DNA of 64,000 nt, taken from Loripinus fragilis. Taxonomy: Eukaryota > Mollusca > Bivalvia > Lucinida > Lucinidae. This document shows, one piece after another, positions 36,301-47,640 of this stretch. The translations under genes and the position numbers were made by a program. The stretch is taken from assembly GCA_964019695.1 (NCBI GenBank), contig OZ026530.1, forward strand, positions 29,680,690 to 29,744,689, in the 5' to 3' direction. Below the pieces are notes generated by a model. That model did no database searches. It saw nothing but the letters and a program-made list of their open reading frames with translations, and was not told where the DNA came from. Within the stretch, counting starts at the first letter, position 1. Each line of letters opens with the position of its first letter.

Positions 36301-36670
36301 TAAAACCCTATATTAAAAGCCATTTAGAACTACAAAGGGAAATAACTCTAATAGAATTGGCCCCTAGCCCTTACTTTTTTGTCTAAAATATTTGTCTTGC
36401 ATATATGAACATGTTTGCAAGGTTTTATGAAAATCCAGCAATGACTCTTCAAGATATTAAAAAAAAAAAAAAAGTAACGGACGGACATAAAACCCTATAT
36501 TAAAAGCCATTTAGAACTACAAAGGGAAATAACTCTAATAGAATTGGCCCCTAGCCCTTACTTTTTGCCTAAAGTATTTGTCTTGCATATATGAACATGT
36601 TTGCAAGGTTTTATGAAAATCCAGCAATGACTCTTAAAGATATTAAAAAAACAAAACGTTACGGACGGAC
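36301..36670 (+). repeat. 187-bp direct duplication ending in GGAC repeats
   Basis: TAAAACCCTATATTAAAAGC occurs at 36301 and 36488, and the two units agree almost throughout to CTTAAAGATATT. Each ends in a purine run and ACGGACGGAC words. The second copy continues into the GGACG-rich tail at 36660-36715 and a CAAACAAAGTTTG hairpin near 36738, the usual end of this kind of mollusc repeat (recalled knowledge). Confidence 0.85.
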
Positions 36671-36869
36671 GGACGGACCGACGCACACACGGACGCACGC
36701 ACGCACGGACAACGTGAAAACAGTATACCCACCACAAACAAAGTTTGCGGGGGGTATAACAATATAAAAATCGGAAAACCATCAGAGTGTCAAAAAGTTT
36801 GTATCCAGACCAGACCTCGTCGGGCCTGATCTGGGTCCAAACTGTTTGCAAAGGTGTCACGCATATGAT

Positions 36870-37700
36870 TCCGGCATCTTCCAAATAGATCCCTTGGGGT
36901 TTGTTTTTACAGGCAATCTGTGTATGTTTACATTGGTAATGTTTCACTTTCTGCATGGAGTCCGAGTAATCTGCGAGTTGCAAGTTGCGGCTTAAAATCT
37001 AATATAGCTTCAAAAAAGAGATGGAAAAACAATCTTCAATGTTAATTAACTTGGGATCTTATGGAAATTGGAGCATGTAAGGTGAAGGGTAAATTAAGTT
37101 CAATGCCCAGCAATCATTAACAAGAGATACGTTTCACCAGATGTCCCATGGGAGGCAGGGCAGAAGTAAATGGTCATTAAGCTTTCTAAAATGGGAGTAA
37201 GTGTAACACTGACCCTGATTTGTCTTACATAATACTGACATTAACGTTTTGCCTGCTAATGACGACTTTTGCTGTCTGCTTATAACCTTTGCAAACATTC
37301 TGAGCCCATTTTAGCACCGACAGAACATCGGTCCTGATCTGGATCCAAATCGTTTGACGAGTACTCTGATAATGTTCCTGAAAGATATGTTTGAAAAAGT
37401 TAATTTTGAAAACAAAAAAACACCAGCCGACGACATCAAAAGCATGAAAAGGGTTATCCAGCGTGCAAAGAGTTAAAGCAGGTTCATAACATAATAGAAA
37501 AATATGCCAGCATCTGAAAACCTTAAAAATGATTGTAAGAATATGTTTCGTTTGCACCTCACAACTTGCAACTCGCACTTTACCTTGTCCCTTCTGCATG
37601 CCGCGTAATTTTGTATGAATTATCTATCATTGCTGATATTTTATCAAATCTATTTAAATATGCTTTCGTGAATAACACTATGATCCAGGCTAGTTAGAGA
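36870..37700. repeat. Ancient duplicated segment, partner at 38980-40650
   Basis: Short shared blocks occur in both regions: TCCCTTGGGGTTTGTT and GTATGTTTACATTGGT, TGTCCCATGGGAGG, CCTGATTTGTCTT, and CAAATCTATTTAAATATGCT against CAGATCCATCTAAATATATA. The order is partly rearranged. A TTTGCCTGC palindromic MITE lies inside at 37240-37475. Confidence 0.5.
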
Positions 37701-37734
37701 TGAACGTTTCCTTTTTGCGAGTTTATCGATTACT

Positions 37735-38629
37735 CTTTCCAGAGAGTGAACAAAAGAGGCACTGACCAGACTGCGTTGGTGCACAGGCTGGTCAGCGCCT
37801 TTGTTGTTCGCATGCTGCTTTGTCAGGTTTGAGTCTTGCATGGTCAGAAACCCCCGAAGACAGATTTTCATGCGCCGTGGGCCATTTATCAAAGTCATGA
37901 TAATTTCTGTAATCGAGTTGTATTTCTCTCAAAATGACTTTTTTCAATAACCTATCGGACGACAAAATATACTTAAGATTTTTTGAATATGAGCATCGTG
38001 AGCTGTTACATGTATACGCATATACAAGTCCCGCCTTGCTTATTCCATTATTCAGCCAAAGAAGTTTTGGTTCTCTCAACCTTTATTTGGCGTAAAGAAG
38101 CGTAAAGAAGCCTGAGCAGAGAAGTGTTTAGCCTCCGTGGATCGACAGTAGGCCCTGGCTTTGTAACGATAACAAGGAAAATGCGCAGCCAAAAAGACGA
38201 ACCCTGCATCCTAAACTGGTGTTCTAATTGAAGGGACACCTGTATATCTTTACGAAAACCTCATGCAAGGATCAGTGCTAAAAGTACTTAGCCAAAAATG
38301 TCAAAGAAACATGTTGAAGAAAAAAAAAGAAAATCGTGGCTGTCTATCAGCGATATTGTCCAGCTTCGGTTTCTCACTCGCCAAGGAATATCTTTTCTAG
38401 CAAAAAAATAGTGACCAAAACGACTGAAATCTAGTCCCTAACACATAAAACCCCCATTAAAACGCACATAGAAGTGCTCAAAATAAAAAAAAACTCTGGG
38501 GGAGAGCCCCTAACCCCCCGTAACAAGAGGCGGGAATAATCCCCCTATCGTGCTCTCTCCCCTCTAGCGCCTTCGGCACTCGATGGATTCCTCTGCCAGA
38601 CCACTTTTATCTAAGTGGCGACTGCCCTG
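37735..38629 (-). mobile_element. Diverged relic of the 1.95-kb element
   Basis: The segment follows the right element (12136-14089) in order: GGCACTGACCAGACTG, GAGTCTTGCATGGTC, GACAGTAGGCCCTGGCTT, AAGGATCAGTGCTAAAAGTA, and finally GTGGCGACTGCCCTG. It lacks the nested M1 MITE and shows many substitutions and deletions, so it is an old copy. Its far end could not be located. Confidence 0.65.
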
Positions 38630-40227
38630 TTCATTGGTGGGCCCTAAAAATTTGACCAGCAACCCCTTAACAGTCATTGCCCAATTCCATACCAAGTAAA
38701 TGTGGCGCTGAAGATATTATGCTGAATTCATAGAATTTTAATAAAATAGATAGATAGTGTGATCAAAAATATTAATGTTATTTTTAATACATGAGTGTAC
38801 GAAACTACAATATGGGTCAATGTCTTGCACAGTCAACTATTGGTCTAATATTATCTATTCTTTTATCCAGTGGCCGGACTTTGGAGGAGTTGTACGTAAG
38901 ATGCTCCGTTGTGAATTGCACTTTGGGACATCTAGCTTTACATTGGGAAAAATCTTATGACAGTTGGAATCATATTCAAATGGAAATGGGGTGGGGGACA
39001 TGTGAGGCGAAAGGTCTATTAAGGTGACTGTTTAGCCAACAGTGACCTGGTAATGCTATTTGCTCCACTATCACTAGACTAATGGTGCTGCACCTGCCTG
39101 TGAAACTGTTGATGCCAGCTGTCCCATGGGAGGAGTGTCATAAATTAATGGTCATTTAACATTGTAAAATGGGGTACTGGCCCTGATTTGTCTTCAGGAT
39201 GGAACAACTTATATAATACTTGCATTAAAACTTTGCATGCTCGCAGCGAGTTTTGTCGTCTGCTGATAACCTTTGCAAACAGTTAAAAAACGTTGGTCCT
39301 GATCTGGATCCAAATTGTTTGACACTCTGGTTATTGTTTTCTGAAAGAATTCTTTGCAAGGGGGCTAAATTTATATACCTTATTGATCAATGTACAAACA
39401 TATAGAAATGTTGAATATGGTTGTCTAGATAATTAATCTGGTCAAAAAAGTGGTCTAATCCATCGTATGTGCTATATGGAGTTACCCCTACCCCCATCCT
39501 ATTATTACCATGCTTATTGACATTGGCATTATCCGTATTAGAAAGAGGTTAATATGTTAATGGGAAAAGGCTGATTGTGGGTTTCAATCCCCAAAATTGT
39601 TCCAGTTTAATTGTAAAGTGAGTGGGTTCCATTATTGTCTTGAAGCAGGCTAGACTGGCATCAGTCCACTAAATATATATAATTACATTTATAATTATAT
39701 TTAACTATGAAAAAAATTCATTTTCTAAAAATTCTATCCTCTCTGATAGTCAAATTTAGTGTCCAAGCCGAGAACTTCTACTTCCAAGAAAAGTTTTTAA
39801 ATTGCTACCTTAGAGAGATGATCAGTTTTACTAAAAAATGATATTAGAGACTGGGGCCAGTCTACTCAAAGGCTAATGTTAGCTTATTGTACAGTACAAA
39901 AACTTGTGTTCTTAGACTCTTCATAAACTGTTTGACAACTCTTTTATGAATTTCTCATTTTTTCATTTTTTCCCAAAATTTAAACTTTCATAAAATGTTC
40001 TCGAACCGTTCTTGAATATGACCAATTCTTCAACAGTGAAAAAACATTTCTTGAACTGTCCTTAAAGTTTTCGCATCGCAGTTTCCAGTAGTTGTGTACT
40101 TTAGTGAAAATGCATGCAACTGACAATTGCCTTATTGACAGCATTAGGTATGCAGTCCGTAGATCTGTCTCGTAATCGAATGCACTTCGTTAACTGCTTA
40201 GAATCTATAACTAAAAAGTATGAGGAG

Positions 40228-40425
40228 TACAGAGGCTCTTGGTAGAGTTGTCAACTTGAGATCGAGGGGCCGCTGGGTTGAGCCTCAAGTTGAGCAGGAC
40301 ACTTTATCCCCTGCTAAGAACTGGCTCAACCCAGGAAGCTTGTTACCTCAAACAAAACAATTCACCCAATAACATTCTGATGCTCAGGTGAGTGATTGGA
40401 GGCCATTTAGTTCCCCTAGTTGGGC
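40228..40425 (+). mobile_element. tRNA-derived SINE, family S3, decayed head
   Basis: TTGGTAGAGTTGTCAACTTG and GGGTTGAGCC are weakened promoter boxes; the GAGCAGGACACTTTATCCCC body and TTAGTTCCCC tail match 33863-34090. Confidence 0.65.
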
Positions 40426-40884
40426 CTGATCTGGGCCCAAACTGTTTTCAAAGTTGCAGTTAGCCTTTTTGACGAAACATGATTAAACATCTTCAAAATA
40501 GGTCCCTTGGGGTTTGTTCTGACATCCAATGGGTGTATGTTTACATTGGTTTTGCTTCACTTTTTGCATGCTGTGTAATTTTGCTTGGTTCACCTCCATT
40601 CCTGATATTTTTCAGATCCATCTAAATATATATGCTCTCATGAACATCACCAGAGTGTAAAGCGGTTTTGATCCTGCTCAGGTCCAAAACGTTGGGATAA
40701 GCTGTTTGCAAGGTCATAAGAAAACAATTAAACTGGTCATTTAGTGTTGTCTTAATTCAGGCTAAAAGTCATTTAAGGTGAAAAATCAACAGCAGTCTAA
40801 ACTTGACCCTGTCTGTAACGGCATACTAGAATTGCAGGGATGGACTGACGGGATGGACCCGGACTCGGACCCGGACCTGTCCTT

Positions 40885-40975
40885 ATTTATTGCAGTCATG
40901 ACCTTAGTTATTGGAGTCATGTCCTTATTTATTGGTATCATGTCCTTAATCAGAGGTTTGGTTCTTAGGTTAATG
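40885..40975 (+). repeat. 27-bp minisatellite, about three units
   Basis: TTATTGCAGTCATGACCTTA-like units repeat with ATTGGAGTCATGTCC and ATTGGTATCATGTCC variants. This produces a hydrophobic-looking frame at 40778-41041 that I do not call a gene. The preceding GGATGGACCCGGACTCGG block recurs inverted at 58300-58372. Confidence 0.7.
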
Positions 40976-42468
40976 GCTAACCTTATAGTGCATGCTCCGC
41001 AGATTGTTTACATTACGGGCATGTGGTCTGAGCTGAAATAAACTGTTCAGCGTAGAATTTTAAGATGTGATCTGAAATCAAAGCACTGAGAGTACTGATG
41101 GGGACGGCTGTATTTAAGCGTTCAAGTCTTCAAATAGGGAGATTTTTAGTTTGATACCTTTTGTACAACTGTGATTTAGCTAACAAGAATGGTTAACTAA
41201 AACCTTACAACAAAAAAGCCAAACAAGGACCAAGAAAAAAAAATAGAAGAAACAATAAACAATTAATCAACATCAAAACCACTTCCTTAGAACTGGCAGC
41301 ATCAAAATTTGAAACCACTTGGTTCCTATATAAATTGTCATTTCTTATTTGTATCTACATCACAAGGAATTAGATATGAATTGATGTACTGCCATATAAC
41401 GGACACGGTAAACAGTTTTATTATAGACTATTAATGGTTATGCATACGTATCTACAATATAAGACTATAGGTACTTAATTGCTGAAGGAACAGGACTTAC
41501 TCTCATACTTTAGTATCACCGTCCATTTGTATGTACATATGGTCAAATTAAGATACTATTCTTTCTCAGCTTTTGACTTCAGCAGAATCCATCTAGAGTG
41601 AAGATCTGTCCAGTAAAATTAATTTAGGCACCAAGTGGTTTCTGCTGTTGTCAGCTCTGAGACAGTGTTTCAGTGTTGACATAATGTTGGGATCATATCT
41701 CTTGTATTATTTGAAGTAGGAATGCCAAAATTCGTGAATTCATGTATCTTGGGGTCACGGTGCGTCGCGTACCCTACCTTAACATATGCCCTCAGATCTA
41801 GAAAAATCGTGTCACGAGCATAAATCCTATATTATATGATATAGGAATCCCGAATTTGGTTTGTGGACACATCCTGGGGGTCAGGGAGTGTCGAATATCA
41901 TTCAGTGTCACTGTTACCTTGCTTTCTGGCCTCAGTTTTAGAAAAAAATATCGTAAAAATGGGCTGTCCAATGTTGTCAAATAACGTTCCATAATTGTGT
42001 CGCATGCTAGATCCACTATCATAACATATCTTGTTCACGATAGACTATAAATGGCCATGCATAAGCCGCGTACTTAAAATCCAGCCACATAAAAAAAATA
42101 GACCTATACGCGATGGAAGCACGTTTTAAATGGTAAACAATTACAGCTCTGACGTTTATATCTCAGAGCTTTGAACCATTGTAAATGGACAGGCTCGAGA
42201 AGTTAAAAATTGAAGCATGCAGTGTGCATGAATACATATTATTATCAGGTTAAACGACCACCAGCTTTTTTAGGCTAATACTTGTTTCATAATTATTATT
42301 ACCTGCGTGGCCTCAGCGAAAGCAGGTCTAGTAGTAGGTCCACTCCGTCCGTTCGTACTCACGAATGGACTCTCGTTGGGTACTTTAAATTTCCGAAATT
42401 TCTTGGTACTTTAAATCTCCAAAATCAATTACGGAATAAACCTCATTTGCATATAAAGGGAGCTAATG
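40976..42468. other. Gene-free stretch
   Basis: No protein-like frame is supported. Near 42300-42350 there is a CTGCGTGGCC...GAAAGCAGG hairpin and a GGTCCACTCCGTCCG word that match the end of the 181-bp array at 35600-35650 in reverse. Confidence 0.45.
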
Positions 42469-44390
42469 CCTCGGTTACATTTGCCTTATTACGAGTATAC
42501 GATGCCCGTACGATGTCCAAATCACCGTTTCCGTACCGCCTCCGCAGGGAGACCTTGCGATCATCGTACAGATTTACGGGCATCGTGGCCTCTACGATTT
42601 TGTTTAACTCCGCACAATGACAAATTTGAAAAAAATCGTAAGCCCGTAGCCTGTAGACACATCGCAGTGACATCATATGATCCCCGTACGGGCACCGCAC
42701 GATGATCGTGAGGACAACGCAGGGTTTTAGATTGTCATCTTGGCCCAAAAATGATCGTACACTCTTGCGATAGTCGTAAGGAGCCCGCAAGGTCGCCGTA
42801 CGATGCCTTTGCAGGGCCCATAAAATCGTATGGACATCGGACGGTCATCCTGCGGTAACCCTAAGGCGATGGCACGATGATCGTGCGTTCGCCTTGCGAC
42901 TTATCTTTAGCTGTTTGTTTCATTTCAATATATGTTTCTTATACCACCACTCAGTGTGACTCAATATGGACACAGTTCAGTTTGCTGATGGAAGCAGTCT
43001 AATCATGAGCGGATCCAGAGGGGGGGACAGGGGGTCTGGACCCCCCCCCCTGGAAAATCACAAAAATATAGTTTTTTTATCAATACTGGTCCAGATCCCG
43101 TAAAAAATCTCAAAGCTAAACATGTACCAAGCCAGCATTACATGACGGGCCAGCATCGGTCTGCCAGCGAAACGCCATTTAAAATGACGTTTCGCTAGCG
43201 GGCCAATAATTAGTGGTATTTGGATCCTCTCGCCCTTATCAAGTAAAAAAGTTGAGTTGGACCCCCTCTGACATAACTTTCTGGATCCGTGCACGCTAAT
43301 CAGGGCCCATAGAGTATGTTTCCATGATAAAATTATCTGAAGAGCAATTCAAAATATGCACCTAACGTGAAATGCATATGCATTTTCAGTATATAAAATG
43401 CTGGTTGGATAAGGGGTTTAATTAATTAGATAAGATTTAAAAAAAGTCCAGATATTTTTGTGATTTATAACTCTGGGATTTGAATTTGAGTATTACTTCA
43501 AGGAATAAAATCTCGAAGTGAGAAGATGTGACTAGTTCGAACATTGAAATTTGAATGAATGAATGTTCTACAAAATGTATTTTACTGAAAACGAATGGCA
43601 AATGTGCTGACCAGGCCGAGTGGAAGAAAGCGCATTCTGATCAGTACCTTTGCTGTTCGCATGCAACGACTTCATTTTTGCTTATGACGCAGATTTTATG
43701 TGTTGCTGGCCGTAGAGTGCCTTTGAATGATTAAACTGAATAAAACCATAATAAGCGTTTTAGTCTACGCTGATACAATAAAAGCATCTTTATATTTTCA
43801 AATAAAGTGCTACTTTTCGAATTATAAAAGTGTACTATAAAAAAGTGGTTGCAATATTCTGTGATTTAAACTTTATGAAAACTGCAGAACTTAGAAATCG
43901 ACATTAAAATATACACAAAGGTATCACGCTGTTTCATACCTTGGGACCATATTCAACTAAAACACTAGCCTCTTCACATTACGATTTGTGATCACATGAC
44001 TTTGAAACATAGTTCAAATGGAATGCAAAAATGAACATGGATAGCCGTTTGAATCCATGCACATAATTACACGACAATTGCACAGTCAGCGTACCGACTC
44101 CTTGCGACTTCCGCAAGGTCATCGTACGGGCATCGTGCGATTTATATAGGGAGGTCATGAAGATAACACGATGATTGTACGATAACCTTGCGGTTGTCGT
44201 ACGATATCCGCAAGGTCTCTGTAAACTTTTGTTCTAGTTTGTCGCCGAAAGAAATCGTAAGGTGATCGTAAGCAATGTAAACACATACGTCGTAGCTTTT
44301 AGCCGCCTACGATGCCGAAAAAATCGTAGAGAAAATCGTAGACAAATAAATCGTACGACGACCCGTAGCAAATGTAACCTAGGTAACCTA
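42469..44390. mobile_element. 1.9-kb element with CGTACGAT iterons at both ends
   Basis: The left end CCTCGGTTACATTTGC and the right end GCAAATGTAACCTAGG are inverted. The outer 300-450 bp on each side is packed with ATCGTACG, CGTACGAT and related words, for example near 42497, 42510, 42800, 44118, 44169 and 44355. The centre is AT-rich with no transposase frame and carries a nested M1 MITE. It fits a non-autonomous DNA transposon with many binding-site-like subterminal motifs; the superfamily is unknown. Confidence 0.65.
43004..43295 (+). mobile_element. Palindromic MITE, family M1, nested in the CGTACGAT element
   Basis: It starts CATGAGCGGATCCAGAGG and ends CTTTCTGGATCCGTGCACG. The hairpin CTGCCAGCGAAACGCC ... 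TGACGTTTCGCTAGCGGGCC is slightly decayed. It inserted after the host element. Confidence 0.75.
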
Positions 44391-44499
44391 AACTCAAAAT
44401 GAAGTTTATTCCGTTAAACTTTTCTGGGATTTGTTGGGTACTTACGCTTTATTGGCAACCAACAAGAATCCATATGTAAGAGAGTCCGTCTTTCCGTCT

Positions 44500-45385
44500 G
44501 TCCATCCATCCGCAATACTTTTAGGGTGCCTAGTTTTTGTAATCTGTAACTCCAAAAGTTTTCATTCATTTCTATTAAAACTTTGCATAGTGATTGTTCA
44601 CATATAGAAGATGTGCACCTTCTATTTTGTGCATACTTCATGAATATCAAGTTTCTTATTTTTGAGGGGCGTTGCTCTTAGACATATTTTCTGTCCAGAA
44701 TGCTAAGATGGTGTCTGGTCTGTGTAATCTGTAACTCAAACACTTTTCATTCCTTTATATTCAAACTTTGCATAATGATTGTTCACACATTGAAGATGTG
44801 CATCTCTTATTTTGTGTTCATTTGAAAAATATTTTCTCAATTTTTGACGGGTGCTGAACTTAGAATTTTTTTCACTCCGAAATGGCTTTGGGTGTATAGT
44901 TTGTGTAATCTGTAACTCCAACAGTTTTCGTTCCTATAAATGAAAACTTTGCATGATGATACGATTGAACATGTGCATCTCTGATTTGGAGCACATTCCC
45001 CAAATATTTTGTTTCGTGTTTTGGGGTCTTGAACTTAGGTATTTTTTACGTTAAAAATGCTTAGATGGTGTCTAGTTTGTGTAATCTGTAACTCCCACAG
45101 TTTTCATATCTTTATTATTCAAACTTTGCATAATGATTGATCATTCATGCATTGAACATGTGTACCTCCTATTTTGTGCACATTTGAAAAATATTTTCCG
45201 TTGAACTTGGACATTTTTCCATCCGAAATGGTTTGGGTGTCTCGTTTATGTAATCTGTAACTCCAGCAGCTTTCATTCTTTTATATTCAAACTTTGCATT
45301 ATGGTTGTTCCCACGTTGAACATGTGCAGCCTATATTTTGTGCACATTTGATAGTATATTTGGGAGTTTTGAACTAAGACATTAT
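44500..45385 (-). repeat. About 180-bp satellite array in reverse orientation, five units
   Basis: GTAATCTGTAACTC occurs at about 44539, 44723, 44903, 45081 and 45250. This is the reverse complement of the GTTACAGATTACAC block of the array at 34340-35600; TTCAAACTTTGCATAATGAT also recurs. The unit is the same satellite in the opposite direction. Confidence 0.9.
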
Positions 45386-45387
45386 TA

Positions 45388-45745
45388 TGTACTCTCATGT
45401 TTTTCTTCATACGTAGGCTTGGACCCAGCATCTACTGTCTACCCCCAAAATATATCGGGAATATCAGCCAGACCCCAAAAATTATTTGTAATTTTGGGCT
45501 ACCCAAAATAATATCCCCATCCTGCACATTGACTTTAAGAAAACCCCTGAAATCCCTGAAATGTATAGAAATGACCTCTAAAACCAGTCCAATTTTGTTA
45601 TGATATATCCACAAAATCTTCATACCCCCAAAAATAATGATATTTCTGAAACCCCCCAAAAATATTAAAATTCAAGATTTTGAACCCCCAAAAATGGTCC
45701 CAGCCTACGTATATATATGAAAATCTCAGCCCCCCCCCCTCCCCC
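45388..45745 (+). mobile_element. hAT-like MITE, family M4, copy 1
   Basis: It begins at GTACTCTCATG and CATACGTAGGCTTGG and ends CCAGCCTACGTATATA...ATCTCAGCCCCC. Between are many short CCCCAAAAA blocks. It matches 60416-60787 over its length in the same direction but its outermost ends are worn. Confidence 0.65.
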
Positions 45746-46439
45746 CCCCCACACACACATTCTTGGGGCATCAGGGTGTGAAAAGCGGACGTTACAAAAA
45801 ATAAGATTAAGAAAGTGGCACCAATTACAATTAAAGTATAATAGTGAGCGTGCATCAAAGTGGTCTTAAATCATCATTGCCGACCCCTGTGAGCTGAGAA
45901 GAAACAGAAAACATAATATAAAATTATGCTCTTTCGAATCAAACATGATTTCGTGTTAACCCGTAGTAATGTTGTAGATGCGCAACCTGATTTGTTGAGT
46001 CTTCTCTCGATATAGAATCATAGGTCTAGATTAGCAAACAATTCCAGCGTAATAGTGAGAATGTTTTCTTGTCCATCAGTTTTAATATTTGCTTTGGGTA
46101 CTCAAAAGATGAGACAGTTCCATTATGATTATCCACAACATATGCCTTGGTAGAGATTTAAACATATGTTTGGATGCTTTAAAGAACCGTCTTATTGAGA
46201 CAATTCTTTGAGTACCCACAACTATGTTTTGGTTGAGAAATAGAAACTGTCCACCGCCACCGCCGATGGGCCGAAATATGTGTTAATGCATTGATGGTGA
46301 GGGTTCAAAAGCTGCTATATGCATTTTAAAAAAAAAAGCTAATGCTTGTAAAAAATAAACTTGGCTTCACTAGAAAAATATGACCTCAAAATGCATTAGA
46401 ATCGCTTTTACGGACATTTTGAATTAGAAATATTTCTTT

Positions 46440-46498
46440 AGGGAGGCCCTATCCCCCAACGAGAGGGGTCGTTTCTCTCGTGCTCCCCCCTCCCACCC

Positions 46499-46566
<68 letters not shown>

Positions 46567-46637
46567 CTTTGACACTCGAAAGACGCATACTACATTTCAA
46601 GATCGTACCACTTTTCAAAAGTCGACAACGACCCTTG
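46440..46637 (-). mobile_element. Solo end of the 1.95-kb element, with CA expansion
   Basis: GAGGCCCTATCCCCCAACGA, TCTCTCGTGCTCCCCCCTC, CGTGCC...GACACTCGA, TACCACTTTTCAAAAG and CGACAACGACCCTTG follow the end of the element at 13965-14089 in order. A run of about 31 CA units (46501-46562) sits in the place of the CTCTCGTGCC junction. Confidence 0.6.
46501..46562. repeat. CA microsatellite
   Basis: About 31 uninterrupted CA units, lying within the relic end of the 1.95-kb element. Confidence 0.95.
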
Positions 46638-46779
46638 AGTCAGTTAGCAGCCTATATTGATGAAAGCATAGGCAGCATTATACCTCCATGAAATGACATT
46701 TTCTTGGTAAAAGTTTTATTGAGGATTTTCATAACCTTGAAGTGAGCATTGAAATAACGCAACGATGGTTGCACCCCGT

Positions 46780-47640
46780 TGTTGTATTTACTGGTGCAGA
46801 CTCGCCAGAGCCTTCGCTGCTCGTATAAATAGGACACAAGTCGTCATTTGAGCCAACGCAAAAAATTTTGGTACAGTGACGAAGGCTCAGTTGTGCCTGT
46901 GCGAATGTGCAGACTCACCAGAGCATTCGCTGAAGTCATATATGACAGCGAAAGCGCATTTTGGGCCAGCAAGAGAGTTTGGTACTTATTAGATTGTCGA
47001 CTGACAAAAGGCTCAGGTGAACCTGTGCAGCCTTGTGAATATTCACCAGAGCCTTAACTCGCTGCTCGCATAAATGACACACACACCGCCGATCGAGCAT
47101 GCACATGGGATTCTGATACTGTTATGAAGGCTCAAGCGAGCCTGTGCAAATGTGCAGACTCACCAGAACCTTCGCTTCTGGAACACAGATTTCCATTTGA
47201 GCCACCACATGATATTTTGGAACTGTGATGAATCATTAGGTGAGCCTGTTCTTTAGAGCATTTTCTGCTTGCAAAAATGACACCGAAATCGCCATTTGAG
47301 AGAGCACGAGATTTTGACACTTATCGCATTGTGAAGTGACTACGGCTTTGGCGAGTCTGCATATTTGCGCTGACATTTTCGTCTGAGCCTTCGCAACAGT
47401 ATTAAAATGTCGCGTGTTTGATCAAATGGTGATTGGGTTGTCGCTAATACGAGCAGCGAATGCATGACGAGTCTGCACATTTGCCTGAGACACTCAACAA
47501 TGCGACTGCGAAGGCGAGTCTGCACATGTTTGCACGGAGTCGCCCGAGTCTTCGTCACTGGACAATGCGTTAAGTACCAAAAGGTCGTGTTGACTTAAAT
47601 GGTGATATGGTTCACATTTATGCTAGAAACGAAGGCTCCG
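46780..47640. repeat. Diverged GGCTC/GCAGACTC repeat array
   Basis: Words such as GTGCAGACTCACCAGAGC, GAAGGCTCA and CATTTGAGCC recur in both directions with uneven spacing. It is the older relative of the cleaner array at 49440-50215. Frames inside it are repeat by-products. Confidence 0.6.

Noticed and set aside
40778..41041. Hydrophobic small protein with repeated LFI/VM segments
   Set aside because: The repeats come from a 27-bp minisatellite; there is no conserved start, family or neighbour.
42443..42790. 115-codon frame at the start of the CGTACGAT element
   Set aside because: The frame arises from the iterated CGTACGAT and similar words and overlaps other frames on both strands.
46790..47558. 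Several frames with Cys/His/Ser-rich content
   Set aside because: They follow the repeated GCAGACTCACCAGAGCC words on either strand and are repeat by-products.
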